A stretch of 64,000 nucleotides of DNA, from contig CAZIIM010000001.1 of the NCBI GenBank assembly GCA_964539305.1, forward strand, positions 78,710 through 142,709, in the 5' to 3' direction. Source of the DNA: CAZNUM01 sp964539305. GTDB lineage: Bacteria > Fidelibacterota > Marinisomatia > Marinisomatales > TCS55. The position numbers were made by a program, and so were the translations under genes. Below are positions 26,393-36,188 of the stretch, in pieces (within the stretch, counting starts at the first letter, position 1; every line of letters begins with the position of its first letter). The notes below the pieces were generated by a model, which was not told the DNA's origin, ran no database searches, and was given only the letters and a program-made list of their open reading frames with translations.

Positions 26393-28492
26393 TTAAGGCA
26401 GCCCTCGTTTCCTCCGAAGAATCCACTCCAGACTGAGCAGGAACAAAATGAAATAAATAAGTCCCTGGTTTTCTCCAAATTTAGTAACCCTCCGGGCTAA
26501 TTCCCGCTCTTCTTTTGGTTCCAGGAGCATTACAACACTATCCCGCTCTGACCAGCTGAAATAGCTTCCACCGGTCTTGCTCGCCAACGCCTGTAATAAA
26601 TTCTGGTTCAGAAAAACCTGATTTAACTCCACCTGGCTTTCCATCACCTGAAAAGAACCCTGCTGGATGGGGGCAGTGTCCGGAGCGTCTCCCAGCAAAA
26701 TTTCGTATTGATATTGTCCCGGTACCGCCGCTCTAAAGGTACCCTGCCACCGTCGATGTTCCAGATTAAATGGAATCGTTTTAAATAGAATTTTTTCATT
26801 CTGTTTCAACACTTTGATATAGATATCTTCCCCTTCCCCCCTACCGGTGGTGGCATAAGGGCTGGTGCCGGTAATTTCGATCAATTCCCCCTGCTGGAAC
26901 CGGTTTTTATTAAGCCGGAAAAATAATTCATTTCGTCCCCCGGTTTGCAATAACCACGCCAACGCCCCTTCCCAGAAGGTTTTCACTACATCTTTTTGGG
27001 GTGTCTCAGTCGTCCGGTAGTAAAGGGAGGCCATATCAGCTGTCGTCCAGGTGAGTGTGCGAAGGGATCCTTTTTGCCAGATCATCGCCACCGGCAGGGT
27101 TACAGAATCAGCAATAAAATGGGCCAATATTGATCCCCGCTCATCGGCAGGTATCAGGTTTAAACGCGGCTTCAGCGGAGGTAAGTCGGCTTCCATATCA
27201 TTTGGAAGAACCATGCCCAACTGCAAGGCGCGATCATTGAACACCCAGGGCCGTTCCTCATCCTGTAAATCACCGGAGTCCGACTTCACCCCTAAAAAAG
27301 GAAATAATCCTTCCACAATTCGTTGATTCTGATTCGGGCCCACCACCAATCCCAGGGCAGCTTTATTCGCCAGTAACTTTTTACCCAACACCCGTTGGAA
27401 GCGCTGGGAAAGGGGCTGAATGGGATAATTGTCAAAGAGAATGAGCTCATAGGGTGTAGTCCAAAACTGCTTCATGGGGGGTCGTACCCGCTGGCGATTC
27501 AACTGAATATAATGATCCACTTTTAACCGTGGCTGCTGCCGCAACATCCGTTTTAAAATGGCCGTATTGCGATTAGGGCTACCGGTTACCAAAGCCACCT
27601 TGTAATGATTCTTAAGGATCAATAGTTCAAAGGCCTGGCGGTTATTCTGAATATTCACTTCATCCTCCAGGCTGGAGAGTTGTACGCGGTACTGAATTTT
27701 ACCAATCTCTCCCGGCTTAAACTGGAATTTGACTTCCGTTTGGGAACCCTTTCCGCGGACCCGGACGTACCGGGAGGTCAATAATTTCTTCCCTTTGAAC
27801 AGGGAGGCATTGAGTCGTCCCCGGGCCTGGCCATAGGATTGAATGGTCACCAGAACCTTTACCGGCTCGTCTTTAATGGTCACAGTGGGAACGTCAATGG
27901 ATTGAATCGCTACATCCACAAAGGGCGTTGCTTCTCCCACTCCAATCACATGGATCGGCACTTGAATGGCTGAGACCAACTGCAGCGGGTCTTCACCCCG
28001 GGTGGGTTGACCGTCCGTGATTAGGACCGCTCCTGCGATCTGTTTCTGCTCTGATTGAATTCGGGAAACGACCTGACCCAAGTCCGTCGTCACCCCTTCT
28101 GCCCGGAGCCGAAAAGGTAATGTGCCTTCAGCAATCGAATCGGCGAACGTAAACACTTGAACCTTTTGATCCTTGCGTTCCAGTTGATCGAATAACTCCT
28201 GGAGGTTGGTATTAATCGATTGGAGCGAAGGGGTCTGGTGATAGCGCATACTGACAGAATTATCTACAAAAAACAGCCAACCTTTCAATGTTGTCCGTTC
28301 TTTTTTCACCGTTAATACCGGCTGCAACAGTAACATCAACAAAGTCAGAAAAACTACCCCTCGAAGTATAACCAAGAACTGGTACCAGCGTTCTGAAAAT
28401 AAAACCGATCCCACCCAGTAAACAATTGCTCCAGCCAAGAGGAGTAAAATCCAAAACAAAGGATCGGCCGGGTGTAAAAAACTTAAATCCAT
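26393..28492 (-). CDS. Membrane protein with von Willebrand A-like domain
   Basis: Function unknown. The 699-residue product has two N-terminal membrane helices (about 12-31 and 36-60) and one at the C-terminus (FGENQGLIYFILFLLSLEWIL), so the bulk is soluble and probably periplasmic. A VWA-like domain begins at about residue 70, with a MIDAS-type DxSxS in FVDNSVSMR and a threonine/aspartate block AVLITDGQPTRG. The middle (about 300-420) resembles the glutamine-amidotransferase-like region of large Bat/VWA proteins (ILFDNYPIQPLS, LVVGPNQNQ). It fits families found in Planctomycetes and FCB bacteria. It is wedged between tsaD (3 bp) and ugd (28 bp) on the same strand. Confidence 0.72.
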   Translation of the reverse strand: MDLSFLHPADPLFWILLLLAGAIVYWVGSVLFSERWYQFLVILRGVVFLTLLMLLLQPVLTVKKERTTLKGWLFFVDNSVSMRYHQTPSLQSINTNLQELFDQLERKDQKVQVFTFADSIAEGTLPFRLRAEGVTTDLGQVVSRIQSEQKQIAGAVLITDGQPTRGEDPLQLVSAIQVPIHVIGVGEATPFVDVAIQSIDVPTVTIKDEPVKVLVTIQSYGQARGRLNASLFKGKKLLTSRYVRVRGKGSQTEVKFQFKPGEIGKIQYRVQLSSLEDEVNIQNNRQAFELLILKNHYKVALVTGSPNRNTAILKRMLRQQPRLKVDHYIQLNRQRVRPPMKQFWTTPYELILFDNYPIQPLSQRFQRVLGKKLLANKAALGLVVGPNQNQRIVEGLFPFLGVKSDSGDLQDEERPWVFNDRALQLGMVLPNDMEADLPPLKPRLNLIPADERGSILAHFIADSVTLPVAMIWQKGSLRTLTWTTADMASLYYRTTETPQKDVVKTFWEGALAWLLQTGGRNELFFRLNKNRFQQGELIEITGTSPYATTGRGEGEDIYIKVLKQNEKILFKTIPFNLEHRRWQGTFRAAVPGQYQYEILLGDAPDTAPIQQGSFQVMESQVELNQVFLNQNLLQALASKTGGSYFSWSERDSVVMLLEPKEERELARRVTKFGENQGLIYFILFLLSLEWILRRKRGLP

Positions 28493-28495
28493 TAA

Positions 28496-29488
28496 TCAGG
28501 TAAGCTTCAGATTGGGAATAATCGGGAAGTCTGGTTCCGAAGACTTGCCCCGATTAAAGTACAATTCTCCCAGGTAAGCGATCATAGCACCGTTATCGGT
28601 ACAATATTGAATCTCAGGGTAGTAAATATTCACATCAGGGAGAGATTGGTTCACCTTTTTTCGCAGTTCCTGATTAGCAGCCACACCTCCGGCAATTACG
28701 CCCGTTCCGACGCCTGTAAGACAGCAGGCCTCTTTCAACTTGAATACCAGAATATCCAGAATTGCTCCCTGGTAACTGGCTGCAATATCTTCCAGAGGCA
28801 ACGGTTTTTCTGCTGATGTCTGGGCCTCCATGAAATACAGCAGGGAGGTTTTCAGCCCACTGAAACTGAATTCCAGATTCCCCGGTTTCATAAAGGAACG
28901 GGGGAAATCAACGGCGGTTGAATTTCCATTTCGCGCCAAGGATTCAATTTTAGGACCACCGGGATAGCCCAACCCCAGAATCCGGGCCCCTTTATCAAAA
29001 GCTTCACCGGCAGCATCGTCCCGGGTCGTCCCCAATAAAGTATATTGCCCCAGATCTTTAACGTGCCAAAGTTGGGTATGGCCCCCTGAAACCAATAGAC
29101 AGACAAAAGGAAATTCTAAATCCGGTTCAGCCAGGAAATTGGCAAATATGTGAGCTTCCAAATGGTTTATGGCTATCAATTTACATTCCAGGGCCATGGC
29201 TAGGCCCTTGGCAAAACAAACGCCTGTTAACAGGGTCCCAGCCAGTCCCGGACCATGGGTAACGGCGATGCCGTGAATATCTTTTAATTCAAGCTGAGCC
29301 TCTTGCAAGGCGGCAGCCACCAAGTAATTTAATCGCTGCTCATGCTCCCGGGAGGCCAGTTCAGGGACAACACCACCATACTGCTGGTGGATTGTCTGGG
29401 TATTAATCTGATTGGAAAGAATGGCACCGTCCCTGCAAATGGCAACACCGGTATCGTCACAGGAAGTTTCAATGCCTAGTACAATCAA
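28496..29488 (-). CDS. tsaD: tRNA N6-threonylcarbamoyladenosine transferase TsaD
   Basis: TsaD transfers the threonylcarbamoyl group to A37 of tRNAs that read ANN codons. The 330-residue product has the ASKHA-fold N-terminus VLGIETSCDDTGVAI, the metal-binding His109 and His113 in INHLEAH, and the loops LLVSGGHTQL and GEAFDKGARILGLGYPGGP. The C-terminal VIAGGVAANQELR and CTDNGAMIAYLG motifs complete the family set. Its ATG overlaps the stop of the YbbR gene by 4 bp. Confidence 0.96.
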   Translation of the reverse strand: MIVLGIETSCDDTGVAICRDGAILSNQINTQTIHQQYGGVVPELASREHEQRLNYLVAAALQEAQLELKDIHGIAVTHGPGLAGTLLTGVCFAKGLAMALECKLIAINHLEAHIFANFLAEPDLEFPFVCLLVSGGHTQLWHVKDLGQYTLLGTTRDDAAGEAFDKGARILGLGYPGGPKIESLARNGNSTAVDFPRSFMKPGNLEFSFSGLKTSLLYFMEAQTSAEKPLPLEDIAASYQGAILDILVFKLKEACCLTGVGTGVIAGGVAANQELRKKVNQSLPDVNIYYPEIQYCTDNGAMIAYLGELYFNRGKSSEPDFPIIPNLKLT

Positions 29489-30480
29489 CCGACTCTCTTC
29501 GTGACTACTAATTCGACATTTTTTGGCGAAAGATCCATCCAGTCCAAAACATCCGGTGGGACCTGGACCTGAACATTGTAAAACTGCTGGCGTGGGTTCC
29601 AGTCATTAAAGTCGACACTGATTGTAATATCTTCGGGTCGAAGGGCTGCAATAAAATCCACTCCGCCGGTGACCGTAAGCGATACGGTCTGGGGACTGAC
29701 AAAGGCCTGCAAATCACTCCTGGGATGGAGAATTTGTACCGGGATTTCACTGATAATCCGTTCACTGATGGCCTGAACGCTCTGGTCGTAGGTAACAGTC
29801 GGCGGCGTATATTCCACCAGCTGGCCTTTCAAGACCTTTAAGCGCAGCACCCGGTGAACATCCATTTCCGCATTAAGGACCGTATCCGGTTCAGTCCAGA
29901 CTTCAGATACCTGTTCCACGATATCCCGGGACCCGGCAATAATGACCGATAAGGGTTCCAGAACCGGATCGCCTACCAAAACAAATCCCGGGGCCGGTTC
30001 CAACACGATATCCGGGCGCACCGGCACAATCTTTTCCTTGTACACATCCAGACTGATATGGACAGAGTCGGGATAAATAACCTCCACATACTGAACATCA
30101 AATGAACTGGGAATGACGACTTTCTGGGGATAGCGTTCGAAATAGTCGTTCAGAATAAAATCGTATTCTTCCGAGATCCGTTCCAGGTCCAGTACCAGTT
30201 TAAAGTCCGACATGAAATTCTTCATCAGGAAGGTTTTAAACAGGGCCCTGCCGGTTCCCTTTAATCGCACCTGGGCCGCGGCCGGGACTTCTTCTTTCAG
30301 GGCTTTCTGGGCGGGGAGATTGCGGCCTTCAATCGGCATGGACATGACAACGGAATATTCATTTTCACTGACCACGAAAAACCACAATAAAATGGCCAGG
30401 GCCACAGACCCCATTCGCAACCCCAGGTTTTGCCAAGGGGAGATTGATTTTGAACGCTCCTGTTTACGGCCTTTCCGCAT
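29485..30480 (-). CDS. YbbR-domain membrane protein (CdaR-like)
   Basis: The 331-residue product has a short basic cytoplasmic tail, one membrane helix (residues about 25-45, MGSVALAILLWFFVVSENEY) and an extracytoplasmic part built of YbbR-like beta repeats. In Firmicutes such proteins (CdaR) regulate the diadenylate cyclase CdaA; no cyclase gene is adjacent here, so that role is not shown. It lies between rpsA (27 bp upstream) and tsaD (overlap 4 bp). Confidence 0.82.
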   Translation of the reverse strand: MRKGRKQERSKSISPWQNLGLRMGSVALAILLWFFVVSENEYSVVMSMPIEGRNLPAQKALKEEVPAAAQVRLKGTGRALFKTFLMKNFMSDFKLVLDLERISEEYDFILNDYFERYPQKVVIPSSFDVQYVEVIYPDSVHISLDVYKEKIVPVRPDIVLEPAPGFVLVGDPVLEPLSVIIAGSRDIVEQVSEVWTEPDTVLNAEMDVHRVLRLKVLKGQLVEYTPPTVTYDQSVQAISERIISEIPVQILHPRSDLQAFVSPQTVSLTVTGGVDFIAALRPEDITISVDFNDWNPRQQFYNVQVQVPPDVLDWMDLSPKNVELVVTKRVG

Positions 30481-30507
30481 GGATTCCTTTCAGCGGGAGG
30501 CAGAGGT

Positions 30508-32418
30508 CTATTCGGCTGCCTCCTCCGGCGATTCCGATTCCGGTGCATTTTCCGGAATTTCGATTTTCTCTGCAGCGGGAGCTTCCTGGTTCGCCAAGTA
30601 TTCCTGAACCTCATCCTTCGGGCCGGCAGTGTGCTTCCCCAGTTCCTCCATGTAGAGAATGACCTTCTTTTCCTCCGGTTTAACTTCCATGACCACTGCG
30701 GTCAATTTCTGGCCCGGTTTAAACTTGGATATTAAGGCTTTCCGCTGGCGCTTGGTCTGTTTGGTTAGGGGAACGATTCCTTCAACTTCCATCTCCAACT
30801 GTAAGATGATGCCTTTATCCAGAACGCGAATTAATTCACCTTCCACTTCTTTCCCAGTCTCAAAATGTTCAATAATCTTGGGCCAGGGGTCCTCCTCCAC
30901 TTGCTTCAGCCCCAGGGCAATCCGACGGCTTTCCCGGGAGACTTCCAGTACCCGGACTTCCACTTCCTGCCCCTTCTCAATCACTTCCCGTGGATGCCGA
31001 ACCACCTTGGTCCAGGAAAGATCCGAAACATGGATCAGACCATCGATGCCCTCTTCCAGTTCCACAAAGGCACCAAATTGGGTCAGATTGATTACCTTAC
31101 CTTTTACTACGGTCCCAACCATGTATTTGTCTTCAATTTCATCCCAGGGATCCGGTTGAAGTTGTTTGGCTCCCAGGCTGATTTTCCGTTCCTCTGCATC
31201 GATCGATAAGACCACCGCCTCCACTTCATCGCCCAGATTGTAGATTTCGGAGGGATTTTTAACGTGGTGCGTCCAGGACATTTCCGAAACATGGATTAAG
31301 CCCTCCACACCCGGTTCAATTTCCACAAAAGCACCGTAATTGGTCATGCTGACCACTTTCCCCTTAATCTTGGTACCTTCGGGATATTTATCCTGGACGT
31401 GCTCCCAGGGATGGGGCGTTAATTGTTTCAGTCCAAGGGAAACGCGCTTTTTTTCCTCATCGAAATCAATGATTTTTACCGTAAGCGTTTCATCCATCTG
31501 TACCACTTCCGAAGGATGATTCACGCGTCCCCAGGAAAGATCAGTAATGTGGAGTAAACCGTCAATACCACCCAGGTCAATGAAGACACCAAAATCGGTG
31601 ATATTTTTTACCCGGCCTTCCACCACCTTACCCACTTCCAATTCCTTGAAGAGGGATTCCCGTTGTTCCGCCAGGCTCTCTTCCAGAATGGCTTTGTGAG
31701 AGACGACAATATTTTTCCGGAATTCATTCAATTTGACGATCCGGAATTCCATATCCTGATCGACGTATTGATCAAAATTCTGAACGGGGCGAACATCGAT
31801 CTGGGATCCTGGTAAAAAGGCCTGGACACCTCCCAGGTCTACCACCATGCCACCCTTAATCCGACGCTGAATATGGCCGGTCAGGTTGGTCCCCTGTTCA
31901 TAAATTTCCCGTAATTCGCGCCACCGTCGGAGAAAATCAGCTTTTTCTTTCGAAAGAACCGTTTTCCCGCTTTCGTCTTCAATATATTCCAGATATACAT
32001 CCAGTTTATCCCCCACTTTCGGGAGGGCGTCCTCCGGGAATTCATCCCGGTCAATAATCCCTTCCGATTTGAATCCAATATCGATTAATACATCTTTATC
32101 ATTGATCCCAATCACGCGACCGGTTACAATCTGATGTTCTGAAATATCGGAAAAAGTGGATAAATACTTCTCCACTTCCTTTTCACTCAGTTCCTCTTGA
32201 TCTTCCGAATCCAGCAGCTCTTTTTTACTTACAGTGCGGATATCGCTGAATAATTCCGAAGAAAGATAATCCAAATTTTGTTTGGCTGTTTCAGCCGGTG
32301 CTTCAGTAGCGGTAGAGGTTGTTGATGCTGACCCCTCTGGAGCTTCAGCACTGACAGCCGCAGTGGCTTCTACGTCTGCCTGTTCAACAACGGGTTCCTG
32401 TTGTTTTGTTTCACCCAT
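30508..32418 (-). CDS. rpsA: 30S ribosomal protein S1
   Basis: S1 binds mRNA on the 30S subunit. The 636-residue product has an acidic, Ala/Glu-rich N-terminal extension (about 1-95) and then six S1 repeats, with copies 3-5 most canonical (for example GRVKNITDFGVFIDLGGIDGLLH and GKVVSMTNYGAFVEI). The C-terminal tail is again acidic. The extensions make it longer than E. coli S1 (557). It follows cmk by 7 bp, the common cmk-rpsA pairing. Confidence 0.95.
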   Translation of the reverse strand: MGETKQQEPVVEQADVEATAAVSAEAPEGSASTTSTATEAPAETAKQNLDYLSSELFSDIRTVSKKELLDSEDQEELSEKEVEKYLSTFSDISEHQIVTGRVIGINDKDVLIDIGFKSEGIIDRDEFPEDALPKVGDKLDVYLEYIEDESGKTVLSKEKADFLRRWRELREIYEQGTNLTGHIQRRIKGGMVVDLGGVQAFLPGSQIDVRPVQNFDQYVDQDMEFRIVKLNEFRKNIVVSHKAILEESLAEQRESLFKELEVGKVVEGRVKNITDFGVFIDLGGIDGLLHITDLSWGRVNHPSEVVQMDETLTVKIIDFDEEKKRVSLGLKQLTPHPWEHVQDKYPEGTKIKGKVVSMTNYGAFVEIEPGVEGLIHVSEMSWTHHVKNPSEIYNLGDEVEAVVLSIDAEERKISLGAKQLQPDPWDEIEDKYMVGTVVKGKVINLTQFGAFVELEEGIDGLIHVSDLSWTKVVRHPREVIEKGQEVEVRVLEVSRESRRIALGLKQVEEDPWPKIIEHFETGKEVEGELIRVLDKGIILQLEMEVEGIVPLTKQTKRQRKALISKFKPGQKLTAVVMEVKPEEKKVILYMEELGKHTAGPKDEVQEYLANQEAPAAEKIEIPENAPESESPEEAAE

Positions 32419-32425
32419 GGTTTAT

Positions 32426-33094
32426 TTATTTTCCTTTGTTACGTTGGTTCACCAGGTTGACCACAAAGTCCACCTGTTCTTTAATGGTACGATTGGTTGT
32501 ATCCAACTCAATCGCATCCTCTGCTTTCCGGAGCGGCGAAAATTCCCGGGTGGAATCTCGCTGATCCCGGCGTTTCAAGTCTTCAATGAGCGTATCCAGA
32601 GAATGTTCTTCTCCCAGACGCTGTAAATCTTTCTGGCGGCGTTCCGCCCTGGTCCGATAGTCGGCCTTCACAAAAAATTTGAATTCTGCATCGGGGAATA
32701 CGACGGTTCCAATATCCCGACCTTCCACCACACAATCACTTTCAGATCCAATCGTACGCTGGATTTTAACCATCGCCTCCCGGACAACCGGAAGCGCGCT
32801 AACAGCAGATACGTTTTCGGTGACGTTGCCCGATCGTATCAGCTTGCTCACATCCTGGCCATTCATCAATAAATGCTGTCCACCATTCCGTTTGACAAAC
32901 CGTAATTCCAACCGATCCAACAGCGAAGTAATGGAAGCTTCATCCTCCAGCGGAATCTTTTCCTGAATCACGGCCAGGGTAACCGCCCGATACATGGCCC
33001 CCGTATCCAGATACGTAAAACCTAATCGTTCCGCCACCAGTTTGGCTGTGGTACTTTTTCCAGAGGCAGCGGGTCCGTCGATCGCGACAATCAT
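32426..33094 (-). CDS. cmk: Cytidylate kinase
   Basis: Cmk phosphorylates CMP and dCMP. The 222-residue product has the P-loop GPAASGKST at residues 7-15, then LGFTYLDTGAMYRAVTL and the SVSAxPxVRE-type CMP-binding segment (VSAVSALPVVREAMVKIQR) and VVEGRDIGTVVFPDAEFKFF. Length is normal. It precedes rpsA by 7 bp. The 137 bp between cmk and rluB are AT-rich and could hold a promoter; I see no clear boxes or RNA there. Confidence 0.95.
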   Translation of the reverse strand: MIVAIDGPAASGKSTTAKLVAERLGFTYLDTGAMYRAVTLAVIQEKIPLEDEASITSLLDRLELRFVKRNGGQHLLMNGQDVSKLIRSGNVTENVSAVSALPVVREAMVKIQRTIGSESDCVVEGRDIGTVVFPDAEFKFFVKADYRTRAERRQKDLQRLGEEHSLDTLIEDLKRRDQRDSTREFSPLRKAEDAIELDTTNRTIKEQVDFVVNLVNQRNKGK

Positions 33095-33231
33095 TCTTTT
33101 ACACTCTCAATAAGCCGACGAATTTAAATTGCCCTATTCTGAATACCAATTAATACAATTCATGAAAATAGTCACTTCTTTCGAAGCAATCTGGCCGGAA
33201 AAAGAACCGTAAAACCTGTGATTTTCTTTCC

Positions 33232-33939
33232 TCATTTGACAGCCTGTTCCAGCTGTTGCAGTTCCCGATCCGATAATTCCCGCCATTGCCCCTCCGGTAA
33301 ATTTCCCAATTGAATGGGACCAAATTGAATTCGTTTCAAGCTGAACAAGTCCCGTTTCATCCGATACATCAGGCGCCGGACCTCCCGTTTTTTACCGTGA
33401 TCCAATTCCAAATGCACTGTGGTCCGCTTTTTGATGGTTTTCTGATCCAGAACATTTCCCTTGCCCCACTCCTTTTGCCCGATGTACACCCCTTTGGCCA
33501 GACGTTTCAGTTCCCAGGAACGGAAAGGTCGATCAATCACCACTTCGTACACCCGGGGAATTCGATGACGGGGATGCAGTAATCGATTAGCCAGTTCACC
33601 ATCATCGCTGAGCAGAAGTAAACCGGTGGTATCCTTATCGAGCCGTCCAATGGGAAACAAACGCCTGTTGCTTGGGAAATAATCCAATACCGTTTTACGG
33701 TTCTGGGGATCCTGTGCCGTCGTAATGACACCGGCAGGTTTGTGAAAGGCTAAAACAGTACGACCGGATTTCAAGGTCAGTTTTCGGCCATCATATTCCA
33801 CCTGGTCTTCCGGCTGAACCTGGTAGGCGGGATTGGTTTCCAGGATGCCATTCACCACTACCATCCCCTCCTGAATCAGTCGATCGGCTTTCCGGCGGGA
33901 AGCGATCCCAGCCTGGGCTAAATATTTATTTAAACGCAT
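33232..33939 (-). CDS. rluB: Pseudouridine synthase of the RluB/RsuA family
   Basis: The enzyme isomerises specific uridines in rRNA. With the ATG at 33939 it has 235 residues: an S4 domain (MRLNKYLAQAGIASRRKADRLI) and the catalytic domain with the Asp in IGRLDKDTTGLLLLSDDGE. This start lies within the last codons of scpB (14-bp overlap); an ATG at 33966 would add nine residues of no family character. RluB, RluE and RsuA cannot be separated reliably from sequence, but the scpA-scpB-rluB order is typical of RluB-type genes. Confidence 0.92.
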   Translation of the reverse strand: MRLNKYLAQAGIASRRKADRLIQEGMVVVNGILETNPAYQVQPEDQVEYDGRKLTLKSGRTVLAFHKPAGVITTAQDPQNRKTVLDYFPSNRRLFPIGRLDKDTTGLLLLSDDGELANRLLHPRHRIPRVYEVVIDRPFRSWELKRLAKGVYIGQKEWGKGNVLDQKTIKKRTTVHLELDHGKKREVRRLMYRMKRDLFSLKRIQFGPIQLGNLPEGQWRELSDRELQQLEQAVK

Positions 33940-34492
33940 CAATCTGGGGACTGGCCGATGTCCCATCCGTCACTAATTCAGAAATCTCCTTCAATTTAGG
34001 TAAATCCGATATATCACTCAGACCGAAACCGCGGAGAAACTCCTCGGTGGTGGCATACAATAACGGTCGACCAGGGCCTTCCCCTCGCCCCTTGATTTTA
34101 ATTAACGATTTAGACAGTAATGTTTTTAATACACCGGTGGAATCCACCCCCCGGATGGATTCAATCCCGAACCGACTGATGGGCTGGCGGTAAGCTATAA
34201 TGGCCAAAGTTTCCAGTGCAGCCTGGGAGAGTTGCAATTGCCCGGAACGATTCAGTAGTCGGCGGATAAAGACATCATACTGTTTTTTCGTCTGGAGCTG
34301 ATAACCGCCGGCTACCGCCACAATTTCAAAAGCCTGTTCCTGGCGGTGGTACTTTTCGGACAGACGATCAATCGCCGCCTTTAAATCCGGTGTCATGCCG
34401 TCAAAAACCAGATTGACCTGCTTTTGGGTCAAAGGTTCAGGACTCACAAATAACAATGCCTCAATAATCAGGTCAATTTCGGCGGTCTGCAT
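33926..34492 (-). CDS. scpB: Segregation and condensation protein B
   Basis: ScpB is the winged-helix partner (kite protein) of ScpA in the SMC condensin. The 188-residue product has the family blocks LIIEALLFVSPEPLTQKQVNLVF at the N-terminus, LSQAALETLAIIAYRQPISR near 92-111 and IESIRGVDSTGVLKTLLSKSLI. It lies 3 bp after scpA and overlaps rluB, and it is of normal size. Confidence 0.95.
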   Translation of the reverse strand: MQTAEIDLIIEALLFVSPEPLTQKQVNLVFDGMTPDLKAAIDRLSEKYHRQEQAFEIVAVAGGYQLQTKKQYDVFIRRLLNRSGQLQLSQAALETLAIIAYRQPISRFGIESIRGVDSTGVLKTLLSKSLIKIKGRGEGPGRPLLYATTEEFLRGFGLSDISDLPKLKEISELVTDGTSASPQIDAFK

Positions 34493-34495
34493 GAC

Positions 34496-35215
34496 TTAAT
34501 TCAGGTCCAGTCGGCGAAGTTCAAGGTCATCAAACAAGTCATTCTGGGATACCTGGACCTGCTGCAGCCGCACCAGCTCCAGAATGGCTAAAAAAGTGAC
34601 AATAATTTCCAGCTTGCTGCGGCACTGCTGGACCAGTTTCTTAAAGGACACTTTTCCTTTCGAATCGAAGGATTTGTAAATCATAATTTTCTGGTCTTCC
34701 AGCCGGATGGGTTCCGGATGTAAATCAAAGGAAGTAATCACAGGTCGGCGGTCCAGGACATCTTTGAAATAGCGAGCCAGATCAAACAGGGTAACTTTAT
34801 TCAGATATACTTCCGGGTCATCACCTGCAAAGTCGGATCCCAAATCCAGGGTTCGGGTGAAATGGTAGCTCTGAGCTTCTACCAGTTCTTCCAGGTGACC
34901 CGCCGCCTCCTTGAACCGTTGGTACTCCAATAATTGTTGAACCAGTTCCGTCCGGGGATCAATTGGTTGACCCTCCTCGTCCAGCTCCGGCCGAGGTAAC
35001 AGCATCCGGGACTTGATCCGCATAAGGGTTGCTGTCATTAATATGAATTCCCCTGCCACACCAATATTCAGGGATTCCATGGTTTCCAATGCTTCCAGGT
35101 ACTCAGCTGTAATCCGGGCTATGGGAATATCATAGATGTCAATTTCATCTCTGCGGATAAAATACAGTAATAGATCCAGCGGCCCTTGAAACTGATCCAG
35201 GTGAACGCGGTACAT
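34496..35215 (-). CDS. scpA: Segregation and condensation protein A
   Basis: ScpA is the kleisin that closes the SMC ring for chromosome condensation. The 239-residue product begins with YRVHLDQFQGPLDLLLYFIRRDEIDIYDIPIA, the classic ScpA N-terminus, followed by EFILMTATLMRIKSRMLLP. The C-terminal winged helix (VTFLAILELVRLQQVQVSQNDLF) would bind the SMC head. Its start follows the trpS stop by 1 bp, and scpB follows by 3 bp. Confidence 0.96.
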   Translation of the reverse strand: MYRVHLDQFQGPLDLLLYFIRRDEIDIYDIPIARITAEYLEALETMESLNIGVAGEFILMTATLMRIKSRMLLPRPELDEEGQPIDPRTELVQQLLEYQRFKEAAGHLEELVEAQSYHFTRTLDLGSDFAGDDPEVYLNKVTLFDLARYFKDVLDRRPVITSFDLHPEPIRLEDQKIMIYKSFDSKGKVSFKKLVQQCRSKLEIIVTFLAILELVRLQQVQVSQNDLFDDLELRRLDLN

Positions 35216-35216
35216 T

Positions 35217-36188
35217 CTACCGCCAGTAAACGAGACCTGTGGCCTCGCGGGCCTTGTTCAAATACTGTTCTGCCACGGTAGCGGCTTTCTCGGCACCCAT
35301 TTTTAGAATGTGAACTAAATGGGAACGATCCTGCTTTAGCGCCGCCCGTCGTTCCCGGTGGGGCCGGAAATAGTCCCAAATCCGTTCAAAGAGTTCCTGT
35401 TTTACTTCACCGTACTTTAAACCGGGGGCATCAAATCGATCCGCTAATTCCTGTTTTTCTTCTGGATTCAGAAAAAGACTGTATAACTGAAAGAGGGCTG
35501 AATTCTTGTCCTTGGGTTTCTCCACCGGTGTGGAATCGGTCACAATGGACATGACCCGCTTCCGTAACACTTTTTCCTCATCAAAAATGGGGATGGTATT
35601 GCCGTAGGATTTGCTCATTTTCTGTCCATCAATCCCCGGGACCAACTGGCTATCCGGTTGAATATCCGCCTCGGGCACCACAAAAGTTTCTCCGAAGACA
35701 CGATTAAACCGGATGGCTATGTCTCGGGTCATTTCTAAATGCTGTTTCTGGTCCTTGCCAATGGGGACCACTTCACCCCCGAATAATAAAATATCCGCCG
35801 CCATCAGGACCGGGTAAGAGAACAAACCCATATTCGGGGACAAGCCTTTGGCCAGTTTATCTTTATAGGAGGTAGATCGCTCCAATAAACCTACCGAAGT
35901 GACATTGGTAAGGATCCAGGTAAGCTCCGTAACCTGGGGAACATCGCTCTGGACCCAGAACGTGGCCTTTTCAGGATCCAAACCCAGAGCCAGAAAATCC
36001 AGAACCGCTTCCAATGTATTGGTCTCCAGTGTTCTACGATCCTGAATCGAAGTCAGAGCATGGTAATTGACAATAAAGCAGAATAGGTCATTTTCTTCCT
36101 GGTACTGGATCATTCGGGACATCATACCGAAATAATTTCCCAGGTGCAACTGACCGGAGGGCTGAATCCCGCTTAATACTCGTTTCAT
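35217..36188 (-). CDS. trpS: Tryptophanyl-tRNA synthetase
   Basis: TrpS charges tRNA-Trp. The 323-residue class I enzyme has the HIGH-like LHLGN motif at residues 14-18 (SGIQPSGQLHLGNYFG) and the KMSKS loop in GQKMSKSYGN near residue 195. Length is normal for the bacterial enzyme. It overlaps the HNH gene by four bases at the start and is followed 1 bp later by scpA. Confidence 0.97.
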   Translation of the reverse strand: MKRVLSGIQPSGQLHLGNYFGMMSRMIQYQEENDLFCFIVNYHALTSIQDRRTLETNTLEAVLDFLALGLDPEKATFWVQSDVPQVTELTWILTNVTSVGLLERSTSYKDKLAKGLSPNMGLFSYPVLMAADILLFGGEVVPIGKDQKQHLEMTRDIAIRFNRVFGETFVVPEADIQPDSQLVPGIDGQKMSKSYGNTIPIFDEEKVLRKRVMSIVTDSTPVEKPKDKNSALFQLYSLFLNPEEKQELADRFDAPGLKYGEVKQELFERIWDYFRPHRERRAALKQDRSHLVHILKMGAEKAATVAEQYLNKAREATGLVYWR